Source of the DNA: Bacillus sp. FJAT-45350
Lineage (GTDB): Bacteria; Bacillota; Bacilli; Bacillales; NISU01
Reading direction: 5' to 3'
NCBI RefSeq assembly: GCF_002335805.1
Contig: NZ_NISU01000003.1
Location: 218,984 to 282,983, forward strand
DNA: 64,000 bases
Shown piece by piece: positions 51,253 to 60,915 of this stretch. Made by a program: the position numbers and the translations under genes. Below the pieces are notes generated by a model. It ran no database searches. It saw only the letters and a list, made by a program, of their open reading frames with translations, and had not been told where the DNA came from. The first letter of the stretch is position 1, and every line of letters begins with the position of its first letter.

Positions 51253-52977
51253 ATGCCACAGCATATGAAAACATTATTTGAAAAATTCACTAGTGATAGT
51301 GAGAATGTATGGAAATTATTTACCTTTATGAAGGATGGCTTGATTATTACAGACTACCATCAACGAATTGTTGCCATAAACCCAGCATTTGAAAAGATTA
51401 CAGGTTATAAATACAAAGAGGTTTATATGCAAAACCCTAAAGTCTTGCAATCTGGTAAAACAGAGCCCAAGACATTCCATTCTATGTGGGAATCATTGAG
51501 TAATGAAGGAACATGGACTGGCGAAATTATTAATAAACGGAAGACCGGCGAAGAATTTTGGTCGTATATTACAATCACTTATATAAAGAAAAAACGAAAA
51601 GAAGATTGCTATTACATCGGGATTATGAGAGATATCACAGAGCAAAAGCAGAACGAAAAGAAAATATCACATTTAGCCTATCATGATACGTTAACTCAGT
51701 TACCAAATAGAGCACTGTTTGTAAAAAAATTACGACAATCATTAAAAGAGGCAAGTGAGAGTAATAAAAAACTGGCTCTACTCTTTTTAGATTTGGACCG
51801 TTTTAAAAACGTTAATGATTCACTGGGCCATCAGGCTGGTGACCAGTTATTACTTGAAGTCTCGCGAAGGCTACAGCAAGTAATTGGCGACCGAGGAATT
51901 GTGAGTCGATTTGGTGGGGATGAGTTTACGATATTACTTCATCCAATTGAATCTGAAGATGAAGTCCATAAGTGTATTAATAACATATTCCATTCGTTAG
52001 ATTTACCGATAGAGGTAGTCGGAGAATCAATTTATATTACATTAAGTATAGGAGCGAGCTTTTACCCTGAGCACGGTAGTGATATTCATACGCTTTTAAA
52101 AAATGCCGACAGTGCGATGTATCGAACGAAGGATGAGGGTCGAAATAATTTTCAATTTTACGACCATGATATGAATGAAGGCTCGTTGGAAAAATTTTAT
52201 TTAGAGCATGAACTCCATCGTGCGATTGAGAATAATGAATTCGAAGTTCACTATCAGCTCCAAGTCGATGTACAAACGGGAATGCCATATGGTGTAGAGG
52301 GGTTAATTCGTTGGAACCATCCTAAAAAGGGCCTTATCTCACCAGCACAGTTTCTACCTTTGGCTGAAGACACAGGCCTAATTGTTCAGATGGACCACTG
52401 GGTGATGAAAACAGCTTTTGCTCAAACGAAAAAGTGGCATGAGAAGGGTCATAGCGACTTAATGATTTCTGTTAATATTTCTAAACAGCAATTTGAAAGC
52501 TACCACTTCATTGATAAGGTGAAGCAAACAATTCTCGAAACTAGAATTGACCCTCATCTTGTTTGTCTTGAAATCACTGAAAATATGGCAATTAATAATG
52601 TTGAGCAAGCAGTGAATAAATTAACTGAATTAAAAGAAATGGGTATTCATGTGTCACTTGATGACTTTGGAACGGGATATTCATCATTAAGTCAGTTGAA
52701 AAACTTCCCAATTGATACGTTGAAGATCGATCAATCATTTGTTCGAACACAAAGCGGTGGGGGTAAAAATGATGCGATTGTAAAACTAATAATCGCGATG
52801 GCAAAAAGCCTCAATTTTACCGTTACATGTGAAGGTGTAGAAACAGAAGAGCAACTAATTCTTATCCGTAATGAGGGCTGTCACCATGCTCAAGGGTTCC
52901 TTTTTAGTAAACCGCTTACACACGAAAAATGTGAAGCGATGATGGGACAAATGAAGGAAGTAATTGAAGAAGAGTAA
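51253..52977 (+). CDS. PAS-GGDEF-EAL protein (c-di-GMP synthesis/breakdown)
   Basis: A 574-residue signalling protein: PAS (about 15-135), GGDEF (about 145-300) with an intact GGDEF at 221-225, and EAL (about 315-565). The EAL signature is written EGLIRW (Glu349), an allowed variant; DDFGTGYSSL and the KIDQSFV lysine segment are present, so both activities may work. No RxxD inhibitory site is seen just before GGDEF. No membrane helix. The start is ambiguous: ATG 51253 or 51265, both near GAGGG. Confidence 0.92.
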   Translation: MPQHMKTLFEKFTSDSENVWKLFTFMKDGLIITDYHQRIVAINPAFEKITGYKYKEVYMQNPKVLQSGKTEPKTFHSMWESLSNEGTWTGEIINKRKTGEEFWSYITITYIKKKRKEDCYYIGIMRDITEQKQNEKKISHLAYHDTLTQLPNRALFVKKLRQSLKEASESNKKLALLFLDLDRFKNVNDSLGHQAGDQLLLEVSRRLQQVIGDRGIVSRFGGDEFTILLHPIESEDEVHKCINNIFHSLDLPIEVVGESIYITLSIGASFYPEHGSDIHTLLKNADSAMYRTKDEGRNNFQFYDHDMNEGSLEKFYLEHELHRAIENNEFEVHYQLQVDVQTGMPYGVEGLIRWNHPKKGLISPAQFLPLAEDTGLIVQMDHWVMKTAFAQTKKWHEKGHSDLMISVNISKQQFESYHFIDKVKQTILETRIDPHLVCLEITENMAINNVEQAVNKLTELKEMGIHVSLDDFGTGYSSLSQLKNFPIDTLKIDQSFVRTQSGGGKNDAIVKLIIAMAKSLNFTVTCEGVETEEQLILIRNEGCHHAQGFLFSKPLTHEKCEAMMGQMKEVIEEE

Positions 52978-53138
52978 TCAACTCAAACTATGGGATACTC
53001 TCTTTAAATATGTAAAAATGTCAAATGAATACCAAAAAATCCCGAAAACTATAGACCCCCGGAATCTGATTTGCTAAGATAACTTCAGATTAACGAAGAA
53101 GTTAATCCTACATACAAACCATTAGGGGGTTTATAATT

Positions 53139-53381
53139 ATGAAAAAATTCTTATTATCAATAGCTTCAGGTGCATTAGCATTAAGCGTATTAGCAGCATG
53201 TGGAGAGACACCAGCAGAAGAAGAAGCACCAGTAGATGAAGATACAAATATCGAAGAGCCAGCAGGAGAGGAAGCACCAATCGACGAAGAGCCGGCTGAG
53301 GAAGAAGAGCTAGAGCTTGAGATTGAAGAAGCTGAAGAGCCAGCAGAAGATATTGAAGAAGATGAGGAAGACGAAGCGTAA
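53139..53381 (+). CDS. Small acidic lipoprotein
   Basis: 80 residues with a lipoprotein signal (MKKFLLSIASG...) and lipobox LAAC (Cys21). The mature part is almost all Glu, Asp, Ala and Pro, with no folded domain apparent. The ATG at 53139 follows TAGGGGG. Probably membrane-anchored on the outer face. Acidic surface proteins are common in alkaliphiles; the specific role is unknown. Confidence 0.75.
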   Translation: MKKFLLSIASGALALSVLAACGETPAEEEAPVDEDTNIEEPAGEEAPIDEEPAEEEELELEIEEAEEPAEDIEEDEEDEA

Positions 53382-53419
53382 GGGTAATCCCTTGTTATAA
53401 AATCATACACATACATTGA

Positions 53420-53452
53420 AACAGCCTTGCCATAATGGTGAGGTTGTTTTTG
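53420..53452 (+). terminator. Terminator of the lipoprotein gene
   Basis: AACAGCCTTGCCAT (53420-53433) pairs with ATGGTGAGGTTGTT (53435-53448) with several wobbles, then TTTTTG. It could also act on the opposite-strand gene that ends at 53498. Confidence 0.65.
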
Positions 53453-53497
53453 TCTTCTAGTTAGATTAAAAAATCTCTTGAGATGTATCCCACTTCG

Positions 53498-53842
53498 TTA
53501 TATATATAGTGCGACAACAAGTACAATTAAGTGAAAAACTTGGTCTGCTATAATCCCAAGCCAAAATGATTCTTTTCCCTTTGCTTGCATTATTGTAGAT
53601 ACCCACCATTGGACAAAAGTTCTTCGGTCTAAAAACACATGTGATAGAAAAATGAATAAGATCGCCCAAATTGATAATCCACCAAAACCAATATAAGCTA
53701 CTACTGACACAATCAATGTGTATACAAATGAGTGTGTAATGAGTGCTCCCCAATGTTTGGCTTTGTTCATTGCCATCCAACTAGTTTGAAATAAATAATC
53801 ACCAATAAGGTGAGCAATAAATAAAAATGCAAAAGGAGACAT
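53498..53842 (-). CDS. DUF3307 membrane protein
   Basis: 114 residues with about four hydrophobic helices. N-terminal FLFIAHLIGDYLFQTSWMA and HVFLDRRTFVQWW match DUF3307. One of very few genes on this strand in the window. The start has a GAAGGGAAGAG site upstream. Function unknown. Confidence 0.8.
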   Translation of the reverse strand: MSPFAFLFIAHLIGDYLFQTSWMAMNKAKHWGALITHSFVYTLIVSVVAYIGFGGLSIWAILFIFLSHVFLDRRTFVQWWVSTIMQAKGKESFWLGIIADQVFHLIVLVVALYI

Positions 53843-54003
53843 GAGTTCTCTTCCCTTCTATAATCAGGTATTATGTCATTTCTCTCTGCTATTTCCACAG
53901 CTAGGATTAAATATGTATCTATTTCATAGTTAGTACCAAATACTTCCGTTAAATATAATTCTACCATGATTTTCTCTAGCTTTCTATAGAAGGCAGTAAC
54001 CAC
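53767..54003 (-). CDS. Possible short gene overlapping the DUF3307 start
   Basis: A 78-residue frame whose first ~53 residues (containing MVELYLTEVFGTNYEIDTY) look protein-like. Its end runs out of frame into the DUF3307 gene. It may be a real small upstream gene or a decayed gene end. No clear ribosome site was found. Confidence 0.25.
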   Translation of the reverse strand: MVTAFYRKLEKIMVELYLTEVFGTNYEIDTYLILAVEIAERNDIIPDYRREENSCLLLHFYLLLTLLVIIYFKLVGWQ

Positions 54004-54178
54004 TTACGTAAACATTAGTAAAATCATATCTTCTTCCAAACTTTATAAAATGGTATGATAATAAAAATACGATAATAAGAAAAATTTGTTAATAGTCTGT
54101 AAAATTATAATAAAATATAATTGGTGGTCAATACTTTTGTATTAAAACCTCGTAAATAAGATTAAAAGGAGAATCTAT

Positions 54179-55327
54179 ATGCATAATGAACATGATTTAG
54201 ATATTGATAAGTCCTATTACAAGAGAGATTTAACATCAGAAGAATTGCTCTCTGTCATTTTTGACTATGCTTCCAAGATAGCTAATGAAAAGGTTCTGGA
54301 TCGACTTCTTTTATTAATGGCTGATATGGGAAGAGATCTTGTAGTATCTGACCGTTGTACACTCTGGCTGTTAGACAATCAACGTCAAGAATTGTGGACG
54401 AAGGTTGCGCATAACATTGATGACATCCGAGTTCCATGTACTGCAGGATTAGTCGGGCATGCTGTACAAACAGGTGAACCTATTTATATTGATGATGCAT
54501 ATGAAGATGACCGATTTAATCAAGATGTAGATAAGCAAACAGGTTATCGCACAAAAGCTATCCTAGTCATTCCTATTCGTAACAATGAAGGTAAAGTGAT
54601 CGGTGCTTATCAGGCTATTAACAAAATGACAGAAGGAGAAAAGTTCACTGAAAAAGACCAGAAACACCTAACTTTAGCAGCATCATATACGGGTAAATCA
54701 TTAGAATCGGCGCTTTTAAACAAAGAAATAGAAGATACGCAAAGAGAAATCATTTTTACAATGGGTGAAATCGGTGAAAGTCGCTCAAGAGAAACAGGCA
54801 ACCATGTCAAGCGTGTAGCAGAATACTCCCAGTTACTCGCCTTAAAGTACGGACTTTCTGAAAAAGAGGCAGAATTAATCAAAATGGCTTCACCGATGCA
54901 TGATATAGGAAAGGTAGCAATCCCAGATTCAATCTTGAAAAAACCTGGTAAGCTAACAGACGAAGAATTTAATGAGATGAAGATGCATTCGTCAATTGGC
55001 TACAATCTTTTAAAAGGGTCAAAAAGGGAACTTCTGCAAACCGCTGCCATTATTGCATACGAACATCACGAAAAATGGAATGGTCGAGGTTATCCTAACG
55101 GAAAGAGAGAGGATGAAATTCACCTATATGGTCGAATTACTGCAATTGCAGATGTGTTTGACGCCCTTGCCAGTAACCGAGTGTATAAAAAAGCCTGGGA
55201 GCTAGACCGAATCCTCAATCTGTTTAAAGAAGAAAAAGGTCAACATTTTGATCCCACTTTAACTGAATTATTTATCGAAAGCTTTCATGAGTTTGTCCAA
55301 ATAAAAAACAAGTATGAAGATGTCTGA
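54179..55327 (+). CDS. GAF-HD-GYP protein (predicted c-di-GMP phosphodiesterase)
   Basis: A 382-residue cytoplasmic protein. GAF domain (about 30-175), then an HD-GYP domain with HD at 241-242 (MHDIGK) and the HHEKWNGRGYP motif at 296-306, so the phosphodiesterase site looks complete. The ATG at 54179 follows AAAAGGAG. With the GGDEF-EAL protein 1.2 kb upstream, it gives this region two c-di-GMP-linked enzymes. Confidence 0.92.
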   Translation: MHNEHDLDIDKSYYKRDLTSEELLSVIFDYASKIANEKVLDRLLLLMADMGRDLVVSDRCTLWLLDNQRQELWTKVAHNIDDIRVPCTAGLVGHAVQTGEPIYIDDAYEDDRFNQDVDKQTGYRTKAILVIPIRNNEGKVIGAYQAINKMTEGEKFTEKDQKHLTLAASYTGKSLESALLNKEIEDTQREIIFTMGEIGESRSRETGNHVKRVAEYSQLLALKYGLSEKEAELIKMASPMHDIGKVAIPDSILKKPGKLTDEEFNEMKMHSSIGYNLLKGSKRELLQTAAIIAYEHHEKWNGRGYPNGKREDEIHLYGRITAIADVFDALASNRVYKKAWELDRILNLFKEEKGQHFDPTLTELFIESFHEFVQIKNKYEDV

Positions 55328-55444
55328 AAAATAGTTAAAAGAACACTAGTCTGATTGGTAACAAATAGATAAAATGAAAGAATAATAAAAAAATTGATAA
55401 TTAATTTACTAAAAGATTCCCAGATGTAAGGAGGGCTACTAGAT

Positions 55445-56923
55445 ATGAAGCAAACTAGCTTGAGAAAAACAGTATTGACGACGACAATGGCGACTGGCGT
55501 TCTATTCACATCTCCATTAGTAATTGATGCAGCGTTAGGAGACCAAACACTAAAGAGTGGGATGAATCACACAGACGTGAAGGAACTTCAAGATTTATTG
55601 AAGGAAAAGGGATACTTTGATTACCATACATCTACAGGGTATTACGGGACAATAACAGAAGAAGCTGTTAAGCAATTTCAAAGGGATAATGGTATCCAAT
55701 CAACAGGAGTCGCTGGCAAACAAACACTAACAGCTCTATTACAAGTAAGTTCTGCGAATAATGGAGAAACAACAAAACCAACACAACGAAAGGTATTAAC
55801 ATTAGGTGCTCAAGGGGATGAAGTTAAGAAGCTCCAGCAATTGTTAAAGGAGCAGGGACATTTTAATCACAAAGTTACAGGGTACTTTGGAAGAGTTACC
55901 GCAGCTGCGGTAAAAGAGTTTCAATTAAAGAATGAATTAACAGTTGATGGAATCGTAGGAGAACAAACGAAATCAGCACTTACACTTCAGCCGATGGCGA
56001 TTGCCACTTCAACGAGAATCTATCAACCGTCATCACAAGTATCTAGTACAAGCTCTACTTCAGAGATCCTCCGTATTGGTGCAAAGGGAGAGCAAGTCAT
56101 TCACTTGCAAAAGCTTTTAAAGGATGCAGGATTTTTTAACAGAGAGATTACAGGGAACTTTGGAGAGGTAACTGAGCAAGTGGTTAAAGAATTCCAAAGA
56201 CAAAATGGATTAGCTATTGATGGAATTGTGGGCCCAAAAACGATAGGAGCACTAAACCAATCAGCAAGTATAAATACACCTCAGACTACTACAGGAGAAA
56301 CGAGCCAAGAAGTCAAGTCTACTTCTATTTTAAAACATGGTGACCGCAGTCAAGCGGTAGCTAGCCTCCAAACTCAGCTTCAGTCATTAGGCTACTTTTC
56401 ACAAGAGCCAACAGGCTACTTTGGTACGGTCACAGAGACAGCTGTACGAAAATTTCAACAGGATCAATTGTTAAAGAACACAGGACAGGTTGATTCAGAA
56501 ACAAAAGCAAGGCTACTAGAGCAAGTAGCAATAATAAACATGGGACAAGCTTCAACTACGAAGTCAAGTATAATCAACATAGTTGCAGATGCAGCGGAAT
56601 TAGTAGGAGTACCTTATCAATGGGGCGGGACAACCCCGGACGGATTTGACTGCAGTGGTTTCCTTACATATGTCTTTAAGAAAAATGGAGTCACGCTTCC
56701 AAGGACTGTAGCTGCTATGTATCAAGTAGGAGAAAAAACAAATGAGCCACAAGTAGGGGATCTACTATTCTTTGAAACATATACAGAAGGGCCCTCTCAT
56801 GCAGGAATCTATATTGGAAATCAACAATTTGTCCATAGTGGTACATCAACTGGAGTAACGGTGAGTAGCTTACATACACCCTACTGGAGTGAACGTTACC
56901 TTGGGGCTAAACGATATAAGTAA
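55445..56923 (+). CDS. Secreted NlpC/P60 endopeptidase with four peptidoglycan-binding domains
   Basis: A 492-residue exported wall hydrolase. Signal peptide (about 1-29), four PG_binding_1 domains (about 35-96, 112-178, 205-270, 290-355; each ending like AVKQFQRDNGI), then an NlpC/P60 domain (about 375-492) with Cys403 (GFDCSGF) and His452 (PSHAG). Probably cuts peptide stems in peptidoglycan. The ATG at 55445 follows TAAGGAGGG. Confidence 0.93.
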   Translation: MKQTSLRKTVLTTTMATGVLFTSPLVIDAALGDQTLKSGMNHTDVKELQDLLKEKGYFDYHTSTGYYGTITEEAVKQFQRDNGIQSTGVAGKQTLTALLQVSSANNGETTKPTQRKVLTLGAQGDEVKKLQQLLKEQGHFNHKVTGYFGRVTAAAVKEFQLKNELTVDGIVGEQTKSALTLQPMAIATSTRIYQPSSQVSSTSSTSEILRIGAKGEQVIHLQKLLKDAGFFNREITGNFGEVTEQVVKEFQRQNGLAIDGIVGPKTIGALNQSASINTPQTTTGETSQEVKSTSILKHGDRSQAVASLQTQLQSLGYFSQEPTGYFGTVTETAVRKFQQDQLLKNTGQVDSETKARLLEQVAIINMGQASTTKSSIINIVADAAELVGVPYQWGGTTPDGFDCSGFLTYVFKKNGVTLPRTVAAMYQVGEKTNEPQVGDLLFFETYTEGPSHAGIYIGNQQFVHSGTSTGVTVSSLHTPYWSERYLGAKRYK

Positions 56924-56935
56924 TATATGCAAGGG

Positions 56936-56965
56936 GGATCAATAGATGATTGATTCTCTTTTTTA
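56936..56965 (+). terminator. Terminator of the NlpC/P60 gene
   Basis: GGATCAAT (56936-56943) pairs with ATTGATTC (56949-56956) with one wobble, followed by a T-run. Confidence 0.7.
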
Positions 56966-57117
56966 ATGCAGGAATTACATAAAAATATTCATGAAAATAA
57001 GACAATATAACCATCTAATCGACAACCTTTCATGGTACAATTTTTCTGTATGAAAACAAGTCAAGTAAGGTGCACTATCTAATAAAAGTAGATTGAAAGA
57101 GTATAAGGAGTGATACT

Positions 57118-58542
57118 ATGCGGAGAGTTGTTTTGCTCCTACTTGCGGTCGTATTAGTAACGTCTCAGTTCATTTATCAAGGAGAGGAAGGAACAGCACA
57201 GGCTAATACGCAGTTTCCAGACTTAGGAACGTCCGGTCGAGTTGAGGTAAAAACCTTAGTTGATCAAAGTATTATAACAGGATTCCCTGATGGTAGTTTC
57301 AGGCCGAACACGCATGTGACAAGAGCCCAAGCAGTCACAATGATTGCAAGAGCTTTACAACTAGACGAGGGTATGGAGGATGAGTCTTCTGTTTTTCGTG
57401 ATGTACCTGCAAACCACTTTGCTATAAATTACATAAACCTAGCTGTGGAAAAAGGCATTGTTAGTGGATTTGAGGATGGAACCTTTCGTCCAGAGCAACC
57501 AGTCACAAGGGGACAAATGGCGATTTTCCTTGCAAGGGCTTTTCAGCTAACGGAAACGAGTAACCAAACTTATTCAGATGTTCATTCGTGGACACTTGGG
57601 GCAGCTGAAATCAATCGTATTACCGGAGCTCGTATATCTGCTGGCTATCCAGATGGAACGTTTCGTCCAAATCAAGCAACTACAAGATTAGAGTTCTCGC
57701 TCTTTCTCGCTAGAACGATTGAACCAGCATTTCGTCTGTCGGTTCAACAGATCACAGACCAAAAAGGAGCAACATTACACCGAGCGACTGTAGTTAATGC
57801 TCCAAATGGCTTAAATGTCCGTCCGACACCATCAACAAACAACACACCATTAGGTCGTATCTCTAATGGAACGGTAGTTGAGTACACCACTACAACGAAT
57901 GGTTGGGTCGAAATTAACTATGGCGGACAGATTGGATATGTCTCCTTGCAATTCCTATCATTAGTAGGTAGTGGGGAATCAGAAGTTCAAAAAGGTTCAT
58001 TAGAGGGAGTGACTATTGTAATTGACCCTGGTCACGGGGGGAGAGACCCAGGAGCAACAGCTTATGGAGTGAGTGAGAAAAATGTGGTATTAGCTGTTGG
58101 CCTTAAGCTAGAGAAGAAGCTCAAAGATGCTGGAGTCAATGTCATCATGACCCGTAAGACAGATACATTTCTTGAGCTTTCAGAACGAGTGGCGATTGCA
58201 AGACAACACAATGCAGATTCCTTTATTAGCATTCATGCCAATGCTGCAGGAAGTGAAGCCGCACATGGAACAGAAACATACTGGAATCGTACGGCATCAG
58301 ACAAGGAAAGCAAAGAATTAGCAGAGAAGATTCAAAAACATTTAATTGCTACTTTAAAAACAAGAGACCGAGGTGTGAAGGAAGGAAACTTCCATGTTAT
58401 CCGTGAGACAAGAATGCCAAGTGTACTAGTCGAACTTGGGTTCATTACAAATCGAAGTGAAGCGCAACGGATGAGTACAAATACGTTCCATGAAGAAGCA
58501 GCAGAAGCGATCTACAAAGGGATTGTTGAATTCTATCAATAA
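57118..58542 (+). CDS. SLH-domain N-acetylmuramoyl-L-alanine amidase
   Basis: A 474-residue surface wall hydrolase. Signal peptide (about 1-29), three SLH domains (about 32-205, e.g. SGFEDGTFRPEQPVTRGQMA), an SH3-like domain (about 220-288), and an Amidase_3 domain (about 298-474). Zinc ligands and catalytic residue: His306 (GHGG), Glu320 (SEKN), His373 (IHAN), Glu439 (VELGF). The ATG at 57118 follows AAGGAGTG. Anchored to wall polymer, it cleaves the amide between MurNAc and the stem peptide. Confidence 0.93.
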   Translation: MRRVVLLLLAVVLVTSQFIYQGEEGTAQANTQFPDLGTSGRVEVKTLVDQSIITGFPDGSFRPNTHVTRAQAVTMIARALQLDEGMEDESSVFRDVPANHFAINYINLAVEKGIVSGFEDGTFRPEQPVTRGQMAIFLARAFQLTETSNQTYSDVHSWTLGAAEINRITGARISAGYPDGTFRPNQATTRLEFSLFLARTIEPAFRLSVQQITDQKGATLHRATVVNAPNGLNVRPTPSTNNTPLGRISNGTVVEYTTTTNGWVEINYGGQIGYVSLQFLSLVGSGESEVQKGSLEGVTIVIDPGHGGRDPGATAYGVSEKNVVLAVGLKLEKKLKDAGVNVIMTRKTDTFLELSERVAIARQHNADSFISIHANAAGSEAAHGTETYWNRTASDKESKELAEKIQKHLIATLKTRDRGVKEGNFHVIRETRMPSVLVELGFITNRSEAQRMSTNTFHEEAAEAIYKGIVEFYQ

Positions 58543-58557
58543 ATACCAAAAAAAGAT

Positions 58558-58600
58558 AAGGCTATTCCAAAAGGTTTCCTCTTTTGGAATAGCCTTTTTT
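58558..58600 (+). terminator. Rho-independent terminator of the amidase gene
   Basis: AAGGCTATTCCAAAAG (58558-58573) pairs perfectly with CTTTTGGAATAGCCTT (58581-58596), then TTTT. Confidence 0.93.
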
Positions 58601-58711
58601 GATAACAAAACTGATATGTATATAACAATTTTTCCCTATATTCAAGCGCATAAGCTTAGTTTATGCTAATCTATAAGAGTGAATCTATTAAAAGTAGAGG
58701 TGTCTCATCAT

Positions 58712-60724
58712 ATGAAGCAACGAATTATTGCACCAATGATTTTACTAGCTTTTCTTTTTGCTTTCATAGGAACGGTTACAGCGATTACAGCTGAAAGTAG
58801 ATACATTGTCATCTACCAAGAAGAAATCAATGAACAGCTAGTTGAGAAATACCAAGGAACAATAGAAGAACGCTTGGACAGTATATCAGCTTTAGTCATC
58901 ACACTACCAACTGAAAAGGTAGAAATGCTATCTCAGTATCCTGAAATTGAATCAATAGAAGAAGATGGACAGGTTCAGGTGCAGCAGCAGCGAATTGAAT
59001 GGGGAGTCAGTAAAGTCAATGCCCCTAAAGTATGGGAAAATAACCTCACTGGAAAAGGGGTTAAAGTAGCTATCATCGATACCGGAATTGCCACTCATAG
59101 TGATTTAGAAGTGAAGAAGGGAGTCTCTGTAGTTTCTTATACGAGCTCCTATGAAGATGATAATGGACATGGAACACATGTAGCTGGTGTTATTGGTGCT
59201 AGAGACAATGGAAGAGGAATTGTTGGAGTAGCACCAGAAGCAAATCTATACGCCGTAAAAGCACTAGATGCTGATGGCAACGGCTATCACTCAGCTATTA
59301 TTAAAGGGATTGAATGGTCACTAGAAAATAATGTAGATATTATCAACTTAAGTATGGGAAGTATGGACCATTCCACTTCATTAGAAAGAGCATTGAAAAA
59401 TGCCTACGATCAAGGTGTATTAATTGTTGGTGCAGCTGGTAACAGTGGGAATCCAACTGGAAGAGGAACAACGATTGAATTTCCGGCTTCTTATAGTGCT
59501 GTAATCGCAGTAGCGGCTACTGATGAAAATGATAGAAGAGCGCACTTTTCAGCAACAGGAAATGCCGTAGAAATAGCAGCACCAGGTGTACGTATTCGAA
59601 GCACATACTTAAATAACGGCTATGAGTTAATAAGTGGAACGTCAATGGCAGCACCTCACGTAGCGGGTCACCTTGCTCTTTTAATGGAAGCAAGGCCTCA
59701 CTACACACATGAAGAAATACGTGTACTTCTACACGAGCAAACGGTCGATTTGGGAGAACAAGGAAAAGACCCATGGTTTGGACATGGGAGAATCTCAATG
59801 CCATCAACACTTCAGTTAGAAAAGCCAGAACCACTTGCTCCAAAGGGAGTAGAGGGTCAAGTTGTTGCAGTTGATGAACAAAAAGGACTTATCCGTTTAA
59901 CATGGAAGTCCGTCGACAATCCATTAATAAAAGGCTATCGCATCTATAGAAATGGGAAGAGAATCAAGGAGTTGACTTCTCAAGAAATTTTCTATTCAGA
60001 ATACGTAGATGAAGGAATTCATCAATATGAAATCACGGCCTTTGATAGTTTTGGAGATGAATCAAGAAAAAGTGAGCCAGTCGTTCTGGAACTTGTCCTT
60101 CAAGAGAAGGAACTAGAAGCTCCGATTGAAAATAACAAACCAGAGCCATCAATAGAGCCATCACCTCAAGAGGAAGAACCAAGCATTCGACTCAACTTCA
60201 ATGATGTAAGTAACACCGATTGGTTCTATCAATCAATTACGTACCTTGCACAAAAAGGTATTATCGAAGGCTATCAAGACAAAACTGCAAGACCAAATGA
60301 CAGAATCAAACGTGCTGATGTAGCCATCATGCTGGGGCGAGCGTTAGATCTACCGGCAACTGAATATAATCAGGCATTTAGCGATGTACGATCAACACAC
60401 TATGCTGCAAATTACATCCAAGCAGCGTTCAATCGTGGACTAATAGGTGGATATGACGGGGGCTTATATAAACCAGAACAACAAATTACGAGAGGAGAAG
60501 TAGCAGCAATTTTAACACGAGCCTATAATGTCTCAGGCACAAATCAATTAACCTTCTCTGATGTTCATTCAAATTACTTTGCCTATCATGCAGTCAACAG
60601 AGTAGCAGCTGCTAACATTGCAAGAGGGTATCCAGACGGAACATTCGGCCCACATCGTTCAGTAACAAGAGGAGAATTTGCAACATTCCTAGCGAGAGTA
60701 CTTGCACCAGATTTAATCAATTAA
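58712..60724 (+). CDS. SLH-domain subtilisin-like (S8) serine protease
   Basis: A 670-residue surface protease from the ATG at 58712, which follows AGAGGTG; a GTG-initiated frame 33 nt upstream is less likely. Signal peptide (about 1-29), I9 inhibitor propeptide (about 32-100), S8 domain with Asp123 (IDTGIA), His153 (HGTHVAG) and Ser311 (GTSMAAPHVAG), a fibronectin-III-like domain (about 377-470), a Pro/Glu linker, and three SLH domains (about 495-670). Likely processes S-layer or other wall proteins; targets unknown. Confidence 0.93.
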   Translation: MKQRIIAPMILLAFLFAFIGTVTAITAESRYIVIYQEEINEQLVEKYQGTIEERLDSISALVITLPTEKVEMLSQYPEIESIEEDGQVQVQQQRIEWGVSKVNAPKVWENNLTGKGVKVAIIDTGIATHSDLEVKKGVSVVSYTSSYEDDNGHGTHVAGVIGARDNGRGIVGVAPEANLYAVKALDADGNGYHSAIIKGIEWSLENNVDIINLSMGSMDHSTSLERALKNAYDQGVLIVGAAGNSGNPTGRGTTIEFPASYSAVIAVAATDENDRRAHFSATGNAVEIAAPGVRIRSTYLNNGYELISGTSMAAPHVAGHLALLMEARPHYTHEEIRVLLHEQTVDLGEQGKDPWFGHGRISMPSTLQLEKPEPLAPKGVEGQVVAVDEQKGLIRLTWKSVDNPLIKGYRIYRNGKRIKELTSQEIFYSEYVDEGIHQYEITAFDSFGDESRKSEPVVLELVLQEKELEAPIENNKPEPSIEPSPQEEEPSIRLNFNDVSNTDWFYQSITYLAQKGIIEGYQDKTARPNDRIKRADVAIMLGRALDLPATEYNQAFSDVRSTHYAANYIQAAFNRGLIGGYDGGLYKPEQQITRGEVAAILTRAYNVSGTNQLTFSDVHSNYFAYHAVNRVAAANIARGYPDGTFGPHRSVTRGEFATFLARVLAPDLIN

Positions 60725-60861
60725 GAACAAAGTCGCTTTTTTAGAATCATTATTCGAAAAGGTTGCATGATTTAAAAAGTCAAGGACAAGGAGACTTCTT
60801 TCCATTTGACACGCAGTCTGCTTGAATTCAATTACTATCAAACGAAATAATATCTTCCATA

Positions 60862-60907
60862 AGAAAGAAACCCTCCTTGCACTTCAAAGCAAGGAGGGTT
60901 TCTTTCT
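60862..60907. terminator. Bidirectional terminator between convergent SLH genes
   Basis: A perfect 19-bp stem (60862-60880 with 60889-60907) with an 8-nt loop, A-rich on one side and T-rich on the other, lies between the + strand protease gene and the - strand NlpC gene. Confidence 0.92.
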
Positions 60908-60915
60908 ATCTATAT

